This document shows positions 47,295 to 53,686 of a stretch of 53,686 nucleotides of DNA, in pieces; the first letter of the stretch is position 1, and every line of letters starts with the position of its first letter. The notes below the pieces were generated by a model. It did not search any database. It was not told where the DNA came from and saw nothing but the letters and a program-made list of their open reading frames with translations. The stretch is from NCBI GenBank assembly GCA_000318405.1, contig KB291788.1:40458-94143 (forward strand). Reading direction: 5' to 3'. Source of the stretch: Brevundimonas diminuta 470-4 (GTDB lineage: Bacteria > Pseudomonadota > Alphaproteobacteria > Caulobacterales > Caulobacteraceae). The position numbers and the translations under genes are program-made.

Positions 47295-47678
47295 ATGCTC
47301 AAAGACAAGAACTCGTCGGCCATCGTGGCGGTGAAGGATCTTCAGCGGGCCAAGGCCTTTTATTCCGATGTGCTGGCGCTGAACCTGGCGGACACCGGCA
47401 TGGATGGCGTGCTGGGTTATCGCACCGGAAATACGTGGCTGACGGTCTATCAATCGGACTATGCCGGGACGAACCGGGCCAATGCCGTGGTCTGGGATGT
47501 GGGCGTAGAGGTGGACGACATCGTCGCCGACCTTAAGGCCAAGGGCGTGGTCTTCGAGCGCTATGAGGGCATGGAGTACGACGGCGACGTCCATGTGGCC
47601 GGGCCGCTGCGCCTGGCCTGGTTCAAGGATCCGGACGGCAACATCCTGCACCTGTTCGGCGGCGCCGGGGCAGGCTGA
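47295..47678 (+). CDS. VOC superfamily (glyoxalase/dioxygenase-like) protein
   Basis: From ATG 47295 the 127-aa product reads MLKDKNSSAIVAVKDLQRAK, AFYSDVLALNLADTGMDGVL and ends WFKDPDGNILHLFGGAGAG. This is a single VOC unit pair with the usual 'F..DPDGN...L' end. Members bind a metal or act as resistance or lyase enzymes; the reaction is not predictable from sequence. A short hairpin (CTTTCC/GGAAAG) covers the region just before the start, near the AAGGAAG ribosome site. It lies 88 nt after fliE and is probably separately used. Confidence 0.8.
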   Translation: MLKDKNSSAIVAVKDLQRAKAFYSDVLALNLADTGMDGVLGYRTGNTWLTVYQSDYAGTNRANAVVWDVGVEVDDIVADLKAKGVVFERYEGMEYDGDVHVAGPLRLAWFKDPDGNILHLFGGAGAG

Positions 47679-47680
47679 GG

Positions 47681-48826
47681 CTATCCTTCCAGCGAGACGA
47701 CCGGCTGGCTGACGGCGGCGCCGCGGCCGCGCGCCTTCAGCCAGGCGCGGATGCGGTTCTGGATCCGCTGGTCGATCAGATAGTGCAGGCCGAAGGCGAA
47801 GACGAAGGCCGCCAGCACGCCCAGGCCCCACAGCCCCCAGCGCCAGGCGTCGCCCAGCGCCAGCTTGCCGGCCACGGCGTCGGCCAGGCCGAACCAGGCG
47901 ATGCGCACCACTTCGTTCGAGATGAACATGGAGAAGGACACCATCGCCGCCTGCTCGACCAGCTTCGACGGGTTGCGATTCGGAACGGCGCCCGCCGCCA
48001 GGATGATGATGCTGATGAAGACCAGCGAGATCAGGGCGTGTTTGTCGAAATACTGCACGCCCGCCAGGGCGACGGCGGCCAGCACGCCGGCCCAGCCGGC
48101 GACGCGCGGGTTGATCCATACCCCTTCGGCGAACCAGGCCAGACCCATGCCGAGGATGAACAGGGGCAGGGCGCGCCAGATGCCCAGGTTCAGCGGCATC
48201 TGGTAGACGGGATACTTCAGGATCGCCCAGCTCAGCTCATTGGCGGCCAGATAGCCGACGACGACCAGGATCAGCGCCGTCCACGGCCCGATCCGGCTGA
48301 GGCCGCGCAGCACGAAGGGAAAGGCGACGTAGCAGCCTAGAAGGGCCGAGATCGACCACGTCGGCGCGTTCCAGCCGATGCCGCCGTGCACGCCGAACGA
48401 CTGCACCAGGGCGACCTGGGCGGGAAGTTGGTCCCAGGCGAACCACTCGGGATGGTTGGGCGGCATGCCTGCGGCCGTGGCGACGAGCACCAGCGCCACC
48501 AGCAGACTCAGGACGATCAGGTGCGCCGGAAACACCCTCAGGACGCGCTTCAGGAAGAAGTCGGTTCTGGACATGCGCCCCGACCCGACCGCCCGGCCAT
48601 AGACGCGCATCAGCACATAGCCGCTGTCGATCAGGAAGAAGTTGGTCAGCAGGAAGCCGCCCCGCTCGAACACGGGATGCAGCCCTTCGGCCAGCGGCAC
48701 AGGCGCCGACATCTGGAAGTGATGCAGGATGATGAGGGCGGCCACGATGAAGCGCAGCGCATCCAGCCACCCGCCGCGCCCGATCGGCGGCGGCTCATTC
48801 CGGGACGAAAACACGGCCTGCAGCAT
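47681..48826 (-). CDS. Acyltransferase 3 family membrane protein
   Basis: The 381-aa product has the acyltransferase-3 pattern: WLDALRFIVAALIILHHFQM near the N terminus (with the conserved 'R...A..V...H'), then the FFLKRVLRVFPAHLIVLSLL block and about ten membrane helices. These enzymes transfer acetyl or other acyl groups to cell-surface sugars or lipids at the membrane. The stop lies 2 nt from the convergent VOC gene. The acceptor is unknown. Nothing suggests truncation. In the divergent gap before the protease gene, a short hairpin (CCCTCT/AGAGGG, 48833-48849) is seen. Confidence 0.85.
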   Translation of the reverse strand: MLQAVFSSRNEPPPIGRGGWLDALRFIVAALIILHHFQMSAPVPLAEGLHPVFERGGFLLTNFFLIDSGYVLMRVYGRAVGSGRMSRTDFFLKRVLRVFPAHLIVLSLLVALVLVATAAGMPPNHPEWFAWDQLPAQVALVQSFGVHGGIGWNAPTWSISALLGCYVAFPFVLRGLSRIGPWTALILVVVGYLAANELSWAILKYPVYQMPLNLGIWRALPLFILGMGLAWFAEGVWINPRVAGWAGVLAAVALAGVQYFDKHALISLVFISIIILAAGAVPNRNPSKLVEQAAMVSFSMFISNEVVRIAWFGLADAVAGKLALGDAWRWGLWGLGVLAAFVFAFGLHYLIDQRIQNRIRAWLKARGRGAAVSQPVVSLEG

Positions 48827-48930
48827 GACGACCCCTCTTGTTCAGAGGGTTCCATGCAGGAAAGAGGCCGCATGGCGGACTTGAGGGACCCGCGCTCGTC
48901 TGCCACTGTCGCGTCGGGCGAGGGGGCATA

Positions 48931-50172
48931 ATGATCATTGGATGGGCGAGCCTGGCTCGTGCGCTGGGCGCGGTGGCCTTGTCGACCTTTCTGGCTGTGG
49001 CGTGGCGTACGGCAGAGCCGATGCCTTGGCGGCAACCGCGAACCGCTGCCGAACAAAAAGCGTACAATCGGGCCGTGTTCGACCAAGTATGGACGCTCCT
49101 GGATCAAAGGCATTTTGAAAGAGATTCCCGCCGCATCGCCTGGCGATCTGCTCGGGCGTGTCACCTGCCCCGGGCACTTCAGGCGCCAGACACTGCGGGG
49201 CTCTATTATCAAGTGCTGGCGCCGATGTTGAACGCAGTGGGTGAATCCCATGTCGGCGCGTCGCCGCCCGTGGGATATGGGCTGACTTGGCGGCAACTTC
49301 AGGCGAGCGGCTCCGCGGCGCGCCCGCGTATTTTCATCGCGCCAAGAAATTTCTCGGATGGCGACAGGTTGCGTGACATCGGCGTGTCTCTCGCCAAGGG
49401 CGAGGTGATTGATTTGATCAAGGGCGGGGCGGCCGAACGCGCGGGCGTCGAGATCGGCTGGCGTGTCGACCAGATCATGCCGGGGGCCGGTCGTTATGAG
49501 CGCCGTTACTGGTTCCGTCAGGCGTCTGGCGAACTCCGTAGCTTGACCCTTGAGCATCGCCGGCCGCCGCCGCCGCGTATGCCTTATGAACGGCGCTTCC
49601 TGTCAAGCGGCGCCCTTGTGTTGCGCTTCGACGCCTTTCAGAAGGCGCAAATCGACTGGGTTCTGTCGCAGTTGAAAAATGCGCCGCCTGAGGGGGTCAT
49701 CCTTGATCTTCGCACAAACGGCGGCGGCGCCGTGACTGAGAATGAGCGGCTGCTGGGCGCGCTTCTGCCGGCTCGATCCTTGATCGGGTCTCGTATCGTC
49801 AACGGTCGCCGGACCATTCTGTTCACCCAACGTGGGGCCGAAGCCTACTCGGGCCCTTTGGTGGTTTTGATCAGTCCTCGTTCTGCGAGCGCGGCTGAGG
49901 TTGCGGCCAGCGCCTTACGACATCATGGACGGGCCGTGCTGGTTGGGCGCGGCAGCGCCGGAGCAGCTCTTACGTCGCGTGCTTTTCGGTTGCCCGACGG
50001 CGGCAGCCTTCAGGTTCCGGTCTACGACCTCTATGATCCTGCAGGTCGACGCATAGAAGGCGCAGGGGTCGAGCCCGATGTTCACGCCGCGCCGACGCTG
50101 GCTCTGATCCAGGCGGGGCGGGATCCAGTTTTGGAGGCGGCTGACGCGGCGTTGGCCTCTGCAAGGCGCTGA
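48931..50172 (+). CDS. S41-family peptidase (C-terminal processing type)
   Basis: From ATG 48931 the 413-aa product starts with a membrane anchor or signal (MIIGWASLARALGAVALSTF LAV). A helical region ending in LAPMLNAVGESHVGASP is followed by a PDZ-like segment (LAKGEVIDLIKGGAAERAGV EIGWRVDQI), then the protease core with VILDLRTNGGGAVTENERLL and LISPRSASAAEVAASALRHH, where Ser320 is the likely nucleophile. The end has 'GAGVEPDV' as in S41 proteins. It works in the periplasm, with unknown targets. It overlaps nothing; folE is convergent 8 nt away. Confidence 0.82.
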   Translation: MIIGWASLARALGAVALSTFLAVAWRTAEPMPWRQPRTAAEQKAYNRAVFDQVWTLLDQRHFERDSRRIAWRSARACHLPRALQAPDTAGLYYQVLAPMLNAVGESHVGASPPVGYGLTWRQLQASGSAARPRIFIAPRNFSDGDRLRDIGVSLAKGEVIDLIKGGAAERAGVEIGWRVDQIMPGAGRYERRYWFRQASGELRSLTLEHRRPPPPRMPYERRFLSSGALVLRFDAFQKAQIDWVLSQLKNAPPEGVILDLRTNGGGAVTENERLLGALLPARSLIGSRIVNGRRTILFTQRGAEAYSGPLVVLISPRSASAAEVAASALRHHGRAVLVGRGSAGAALTSRAFRLPDGGSLQVPVYDLYDPAGRRIEGAGVEPDVHAAPTLALIQAGRDPVLEAADAALASARR

Positions 50173-50180
50173 GCCGATTT

Positions 50181-50768
50181 TTACCCCCGCACCAGCCGCA
50201 GGAATTCTTCCCGCGTGCGCGGGTCTTCACGGACAGCGCCCAGCAGGCAGCTGGTCGATAGGCTGGCGCCCGGAACGTCGACGCCGCGCATGGTCATGCA
50301 GCTGTGTTCGGCCTCGATGACGACGCCGACGCCGACCGGACGCAGCACGTCCTGGATGGCCTGGGCGATTTCGGATGTCATCTTTTCCTGGATCTGCAGG
50401 CGCCGGGCGTAGCCGCGCACCACGCGGGCCAGTTTGGAGATGCCCACGACCCGGTCGGTCGGCAGATAGCCGACGTGCGCCTTGCCCACCACCGGCAGCA
50501 TGTGGTGTTCGCAGAAGCTGACGAAGCGGATGTCTTTCAGCACGATCAGTTCGTCATAGCCGCCGACCTCTTCGAAGGTCTTTTCCAGATAGTCGCGCGG
50601 TTCGACCTCATAGCCCTGAAACAGCTCGCGATAGGATTTGGCGACGCGCTTGGGCGTTTCGATCAGGCCTTCGCGCGCGGGATTGTCGCCGGCCCAGCGG
50701 ATCAGGGTGCGGACGGCGGCTTCGGCTTCTTCCTGCGAGACGGGCGGGGTGGGGGCGTGATCGGTCAT
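50181..50768 (-). CDS. folE: GTP cyclohydrolase I
   Basis: The 195-aa product catalyses the first step of tetrahydrofolate synthesis, GTP to dihydroneopterin triphosphate. Key blocks are intact: [20 protein letters not shown], the zinc-site [40 protein letters not shown] and the C-terminal [20 protein letters not shown]. The zinc ligands (Cys of CEHH, its second His, and Cys of the SCMTMRG block) are present. It starts at ATG 50768, 70 bp from the CtrA box ahead of fliQ. Its place between a protease and flagellar genes appears incidental. Confidence 0.95.
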   Translation of the reverse strand: MTDHAPTPPVSQEEAEAAVRTLIRWAGDNPAREGLIETPKRVAKSYRELFQGYEVEPRDYLEKTFEEVGGYDELIVLKDIRFVSFCEHHMLPVVGKAHVGYLPTDRVVGISKLARVVRGYARRLQIQEKMTSEIAQAIQDVLRPVGVGVVIEAEHSCMTMRGVDVPGASLSTSCLLGAVREDPRTREEFLRLVRG

Positions 50769-50838
50769 GGCCGCTTCATAGCGCCGAGCCGCCGTCGAAG
50801 GCCAGAGCCGAGCGCGGTCGACGTTTTTGTCGAGACGG

Positions 50839-50878
50839 TTAGCGCCGCGTTAACCATCCTGTCGGCATTTTCTGCCGA
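50839..50878 (+). promoter_or_regulatory. CtrA-type class II flagellar promoter ahead of fliQ
   Basis: TTAG-N7-TTAA at 50839-50853 matches the CtrA consensus TTAA-N7-TTAA in 7 of 8 fixed positions. TTAACCAT (50850-50857) is followed at +13 by CGGCA (50863-50867) and at +20 by TTCTGCCGA (50870-50878); TCGGCA-N5-TGCCGA (50862-50878) is a perfect dyad. The flgB promoter has the same blocks at the same spacing. The fliQ promoter is a classic CtrA target in Caulobacter, which supports the call. The box ends 67 bp before the ATG. Confidence 0.78.
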
Positions 50879-50919
50879 CTGACCCGTGTCTGATGTTCGG
50901 CGGGGTTTGGGGAACGACG

Positions 50920-51183
50920 ATGAACGGCGCGGAAGTTCTGGATGTCGGGCGCGACGCCCTGTGGCTGACCATTCAGCTGTGTCTGCCGATCCTGACGGTG
51001 GCGCTGGCCGTCGGCGTGTCCATCGGCCTGTTCCAGGCCCTGACGCAGGTTCAGGAGCAGAGCCTGGTCTATGCGCCCAAGATCGTGGCCGTCTTCGCCG
51101 CCCTGTTGCTGTTTCTGCCGATGATGGGCGCGCTTCTGGGCGGGTTCATGAAGGAAATCGCCGCCCGCATCGCGGGAATGTAA
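50920..51183 (+). CDS. fliQ: Flagellar export gate protein FliQ
   Basis: From ATG 50920 (GGGGAA before it) the 87-aa product reads MNGAEVLDVGRDALWLTIQL CLPIL and VSIGLFQALTQVQEQSLVYA PKI, with two membrane helices, the FliQ pattern. The ATG at 50893 would add 9 residues not seen in the family. FliQ forms the export gate with FliP and FliR. It is followed after 15 nt by fliR. Confidence 0.93.
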   Translation: MNGAEVLDVGRDALWLTIQLCLPILTVALAVGVSIGLFQALTQVQEQSLVYAPKIVAVFAALLLFLPMMGALLGGFMKEIAARIAGM

Positions 51184-51198
51184 GGCGAGGGCAGGCGG

Positions 51199-51969
51199 GT
51201 GGAGCCCTATGCGACGGCGGAGCAGGTCTGGACCGGCGGGCTGATCTTCGCGCGCGTCGGCGCCATCCTGATGCTTCTGCCCGGTTTCGGGGAATCCTAT
51301 GTGCCGCCGCGCGTGCGGCTGTCGCTGGCGCTGGTGCTGTCGCTGGCCTTGTGGCCCATCGTCGCCAGCAGCCTGCCGGCCCTGCCCGCCACCCTGGGCG
51401 CGACTGTCGGCTGGGTCATGCGGGAGGTGCTGACCGGCCTGGCCATCGGCGCCATCCTGCGCAGCTTCATGACCGCCATGACGACGGCGGGCGAGGTCGT
51501 GTCCATGCAGACCACGCTCGGCTTTTCCCAGACGGCCAATCCGTTGCAGGCCCAGCCGGGCACCACACTGTCGGCCTTTCTGATGCTGCTGGGCGTGACG
51601 CTGGTGTTCGCCACAAACACCCATCACCTGTTCATCGGCGGCATGGTCGGGTCCTATGAGGCGATCGCCCCGGCCAAGCCGCTGATCGTGTCGGACTTCA
51701 CCCAGATGGCGATCCGCACCCTGAGCCAGAGCTTCACGCTGGGGGTGCAGCTGGCGTCGCCGGTGCTGGTCTTCGCCCTGATCTTCAACCTGGCGTCAGG
51801 GCTGGTCGCGCGCGTCATGCCCAGCTTTCAGGTCTACTTCGCCGCCGCGCCTTTAAGCGTCGTGCTGGGCCTGTCGGTATTCGCCCTCAGTCTGGGGGTT
51901 CTGGGGACCGTCTTCATCGACCGCTATCGCTCGCTGGCGGCCTTCTTCACGGGAGGCGCCGTTGGCTGA
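51199..51969 (+). CDS. fliR: Flagellar export gate protein FliR
   Basis: The 256-aa product has about six membrane helices: LIFARVGAILMLLPGFGESY VPPRVRLSLALVLSLALWPI, REVLTGLAIGAILRSFMTAM, QTTLGFSQTANPLQAQPG and THHLFIGGMVGSYEAIAPAK. These are standard FliR blocks. The start is GTG 51199. It overlaps flhB by 8 nt, so translation is coupled. FliR caps the FliP-FliQ export channel. Confidence 0.93.
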   Translation: MEPYATAEQVWTGGLIFARVGAILMLLPGFGESYVPPRVRLSLALVLSLALWPIVASSLPALPATLGATVGWVMREVLTGLAIGAILRSFMTAMTTAGEVVSMQTTLGFSQTANPLQAQPGTTLSAFLMLLGVTLVFATNTHHLFIGGMVGSYEAIAPAKPLIVSDFTQMAIRTLSQSFTLGVQLASPVLVFALIFNLASGLVARVMPSFQVYFAAAPLSVVLGLSVFALSLGVLGTVFIDRYRSLAAFFTGGAVG

Positions 51970-53038
51970 CGGTCCCGATCCCGAGTCGAAAACAGAAGAA
52001 GCCACCCCGCGAAAACTCGAACAGGCGCGCAAGAAGGGCGATGTCGCCAAGTCGCCGGACGTGGCGCAGGCCCTGTCTCTGGCGGGCGCGGCGTGGGTGC
52101 TGCTGGCGGGCGGCGGCATGTTCGCCACGCAGATCGCCGAGGGGCTTATGCCCTTCCTGTCGCAGCCCCACGCCATGATCGGCGGGCTGGAGGCGGGGGC
52201 CGGCATCGAGATCGGGATGCGCGCCGTCTGGGTGGTGACGCCTTTTCTGGCGGCGGTGTCATTCGCGGTCATACTGGGCGGCGTCGGGGGCAATCTGGCG
52301 CAGTCGGGCCTGATCTTCACGGCCGAGAAGCTCAAGCCCAAATGGTCCAAGGTGAACCCGCTGGAGGGGTTCAAACGCATCTTCGGCCCAGACGGCGTGG
52401 TGCAGTTCCTCAAGACCTTCATCAAGCTGGTCGCCATCGGCGGCGTGTGTTTCGCGGTGCTGAAACCGCATGTGCGCGAGCTGGAAGGGCTGGCGGCCAT
52501 GAGTCCGGCCTACATCCTGCCGTTCGCGCGGGACCTGGCGCTGGCGTTGATGATCTCGGCCCTTGTGTTCCTGGGGCTGACGGCAGGCATGGACTATCTG
52601 TGGCAGCGGATGCGCTTCGCCAAGCGGATGCGGATGACCAAGGAAGAGCTGAAGGACGACTTCAAACAGTCCGAAGGCGACCCGCATGTGAAGGCCAAGC
52701 TGCGCCAGATCCGCATGCAGCGCGGACGCCAGCGGATGATGCAGGCCGTGCCGGACGCCACGGTCATCATCACCAACCCGACCCACTATTCGGTCGCCCT
52801 GCGCTACGAGCCGGATCAGGGCGACGGCGCGCCCGTCTGCGTCGCCAAGGGCGTGGACGCCCTGGCCCTGCGCATCCGCGAAGTGGCCAGGGAGCACGAG
52901 GTGCCGATCATCGAGAACGTGCCCCTGGCCCGCGCCCTCTATGCGGCCGTCGAGGTCGACGACGTGATCCCGCGCGAACATTTCGAGGCGGCGGCCAAGG
53001 TCATCGGCTTCGTCATGCAGCAACGGAAGCGGCGATGA
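51962..53038 (+). CDS. flhB: Flagellar export switch protein FlhB
   Basis: The 358-aa product starts at TTG 51962 within the end of fliR. The N terminus reads ESKTEEATPRKLEQARKKGD VAKS, followed by four membrane helices, a basic linker (MRFAKRMRMTKEELKDDFKQ SEGDPHVKAKLRQIRMQRGR) and the autocleavage site Asn272-Pro-Thr-His (ITNPTHYSVALRY). Self-cleavage at NPTH switches export from rod/hook to filament proteins. All parts are intact. A UUG start in a coupled position is common in such overlaps. Confidence 0.95.
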   Translation: MADGPDPESKTEEATPRKLEQARKKGDVAKSPDVAQALSLAGAAWVLLAGGGMFATQIAEGLMPFLSQPHAMIGGLEAGAGIEIGMRAVWVVTPFLAAVSFAVILGGVGGNLAQSGLIFTAEKLKPKWSKVNPLEGFKRIFGPDGVVQFLKTFIKLVAIGGVCFAVLKPHVRELEGLAAMSPAYILPFARDLALALMISALVFLGLTAGMDYLWQRMRFAKRMRMTKEELKDDFKQSEGDPHVKAKLRQIRMQRGRQRMMQAVPDATVIITNPTHYSVALRYEPDQGDGAPVCVAKGVDALALRIREVAREHEVPIIENVPLARALYAAVEVDDVIPREHFEAAAKVIGFVMQQRKRR

Positions 53039-53075
53039 GCCACCGGCGCGTTAGGGCGCGCGAAAGAGCTTCGGT

Positions 53076-53686
53076 ATGCTGATGAACCGTGATTCGCGCG
53101 GGCGAGACGCCATGATGATTTCCCGACCCCAAGACAGGTTGAAGGCGCAGGCGACCCGCCGCCCGACGTTCGATCCCCTGCTGGTGATCATGGCCGTGGG
53201 TTTCACCCTGGCGGTCGCCGCCATCGCCTATCCGGCGTTTCGGACCAACGCCTTCAGCGCGCCGGGCCTGATGCTGATCTTTGCGGCGGGCGCCACGGCG
53301 CTGATCTGGCTGTTCGCCTTCGGCCGGGCCGAGGTGCGGCGCGCCAATGGCGATACGGCGGTCGAGATGCTGGACGCCCTGGCGGAGCCCGCCGCCCTGG
53401 TGTGGCCGTCGGGACAGGTGCTGGCCTACAACGCCGCCTGGGCCGAAGAGAACGGCACCGTCACTACGCTTCCGCGCGGGAAGTCGGCCCAGGCCCTCTA
53501 CATGGCCTTCGCCCAGGCGCGTGAAGGCCAGCAGGGCCGCGCCATCGTTCAGATCGGCGCGCGCGAGAAGGAGGTGCTGATCGGTCAGGCGGGGCAGGGG
53601 CGTTTTCTGGTCCGCGCGGCGCCCGACGCCGTCCTGCCGCTGGCCCCCAGCGCGCCCGTGGCGCCGCAGCCCGCCGCCCCGACGGG
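53076..53686 (+). CDS. cckA: N-terminal part of a sensor kinase, probably CckA
   Basis: The frame from ATG 53076 (also possible 53112) leaves the window at codon 203. Two membrane helices (PLLVIMAVGFTLAVAAIAYP, then SAPGLMLIFAAGATALIWLF AF) are followed by a PAS-like start (VEMLDALAEPAALVWPSGQV LAYNAAWA). No kinase domain is reached. In Caulobacter, cckA lies just after flhB, and the two-helix plus PAS layout fits. CckA phosphorylates CtrA and DivK-controlled partners through ChpT in the cell cycle. The call rests on gene order and topology, not on the catalytic part. Confidence 0.65.
   Translation, partial: MLMNRDSRGRDAMMISRPQDRLKAQATRRPTFDPLLVIMAVGFTLAVAAIAYPAFRTNAFSAPGLMLIFAAGATALIWLFAFGRAEVRRANGDTAVEMLDALAEPAALVWPSGQVLAYNAAWAEENGTVTTLPRGKSAQALYMAFAQAREGQQGRAIVQIGAREKEVLIGQAGQGRFLVRAAPDAVLPLAPSAPVAPQPAAPT

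Noticed and set aside
1..53686. CRISPR arrays, rRNA genes or complete insertion sequences
   Set aside because: I looked for regularly spaced repeats of 20-40 bp, conserved rRNA stretches and transposase motifs and saw none. The repeat groups at 11569 and 16611 are too short and too few for CRISPR.

Overview
The window is about 53.7 kb of high-GC chromosome from an alphaproteobacterium of the Caulobacterales, most probably Brevundimonas. That assignment rests on the split early flagellar genes (fliO-fliP, flgB-flgC-fliE, fliQ-fliR-flhB), a CckA-like kinase start directly after flhB, CtrA-type boxes ahead of flgB and fliQ, two large TonB-dependent receptors and strongly GC-biased codon use. No database search was possible, so the genus is an inference.

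Region 1 (1 to about 12.6 kb) is a defective tailed prophage. The left 2.26 kb is a leftward run of small, overlapping early-type genes (Cys-rich mini-protein, DUF3850-like, HNH-type nuclease) ending in the C-terminal stub of an exonuclease. This stub abuts, head to head, the C-terminal part of a tape-measure gene. From there a rightward tail tip and lysis module runs: tail proteins, NlpC/P60-like protein, 1195-aa tip protein J, membrane/holin-like proteins, GH19 endolysin and nested Rz/Rz1 spanins. Head genes, terminase and integrase are not in the window. Three small leftward genes sit inside the lysis module, and a ribbon-helix-helix-like gene has repeated operator-like sites.

Region 2 (12.6-17.8 kb) is an accessory tract: a YciE-like ferritin-fold protein, Ku, an SRAP (HMCES/YedK) protein, small conserved-looking ORFs, a roughly 140-bp repeat element with inverted ends, an rtcB remnant and about 0.8 kb without a recognisable gene.

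Region 3 (17.8-31.6 kb) is a divergent uptake-and-catabolism locus. Leftward: TonB receptor and Tat-exported alpha/beta hydrolase. Rightward, nearly all genes overlapping: LysR regulator, flavin monooxygenase-like protein, two Dpp-type permeases, an M24 'peptidase' lacking several metal ligands, two ABC ATPases, a family-5 solute-binding protein and a two-domain CMD/AhpD protein. The inferred role is import of a peptide-like or amidine-like compound, hydrolysis and oxidative breakdown. This is the best candidate for an undescribed system.

Region 4 (31.7-44.3 kb): a copper operon (CueR box, copA, cueR), an OmpA-type lipoprotein, prepilin peptidase, a LuxR-HTH membrane regulator cluster, a second TonB receptor behind a hairpin-rich leader, DUF983, and a 944-aa AMIN-like/TPR protein.

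Region 5 (44.4-53.7 kb): HU, then flagellar export and basal-body genes interleaved with a VOC protein, acyltransferase, S41 protease and folE, ending in the start of cckA. The flgB and fliQ promoters share the same CtrA-like motif plus a dyad at identical spacing, consistent with joint cell-cycle control through CckA-CtrA.
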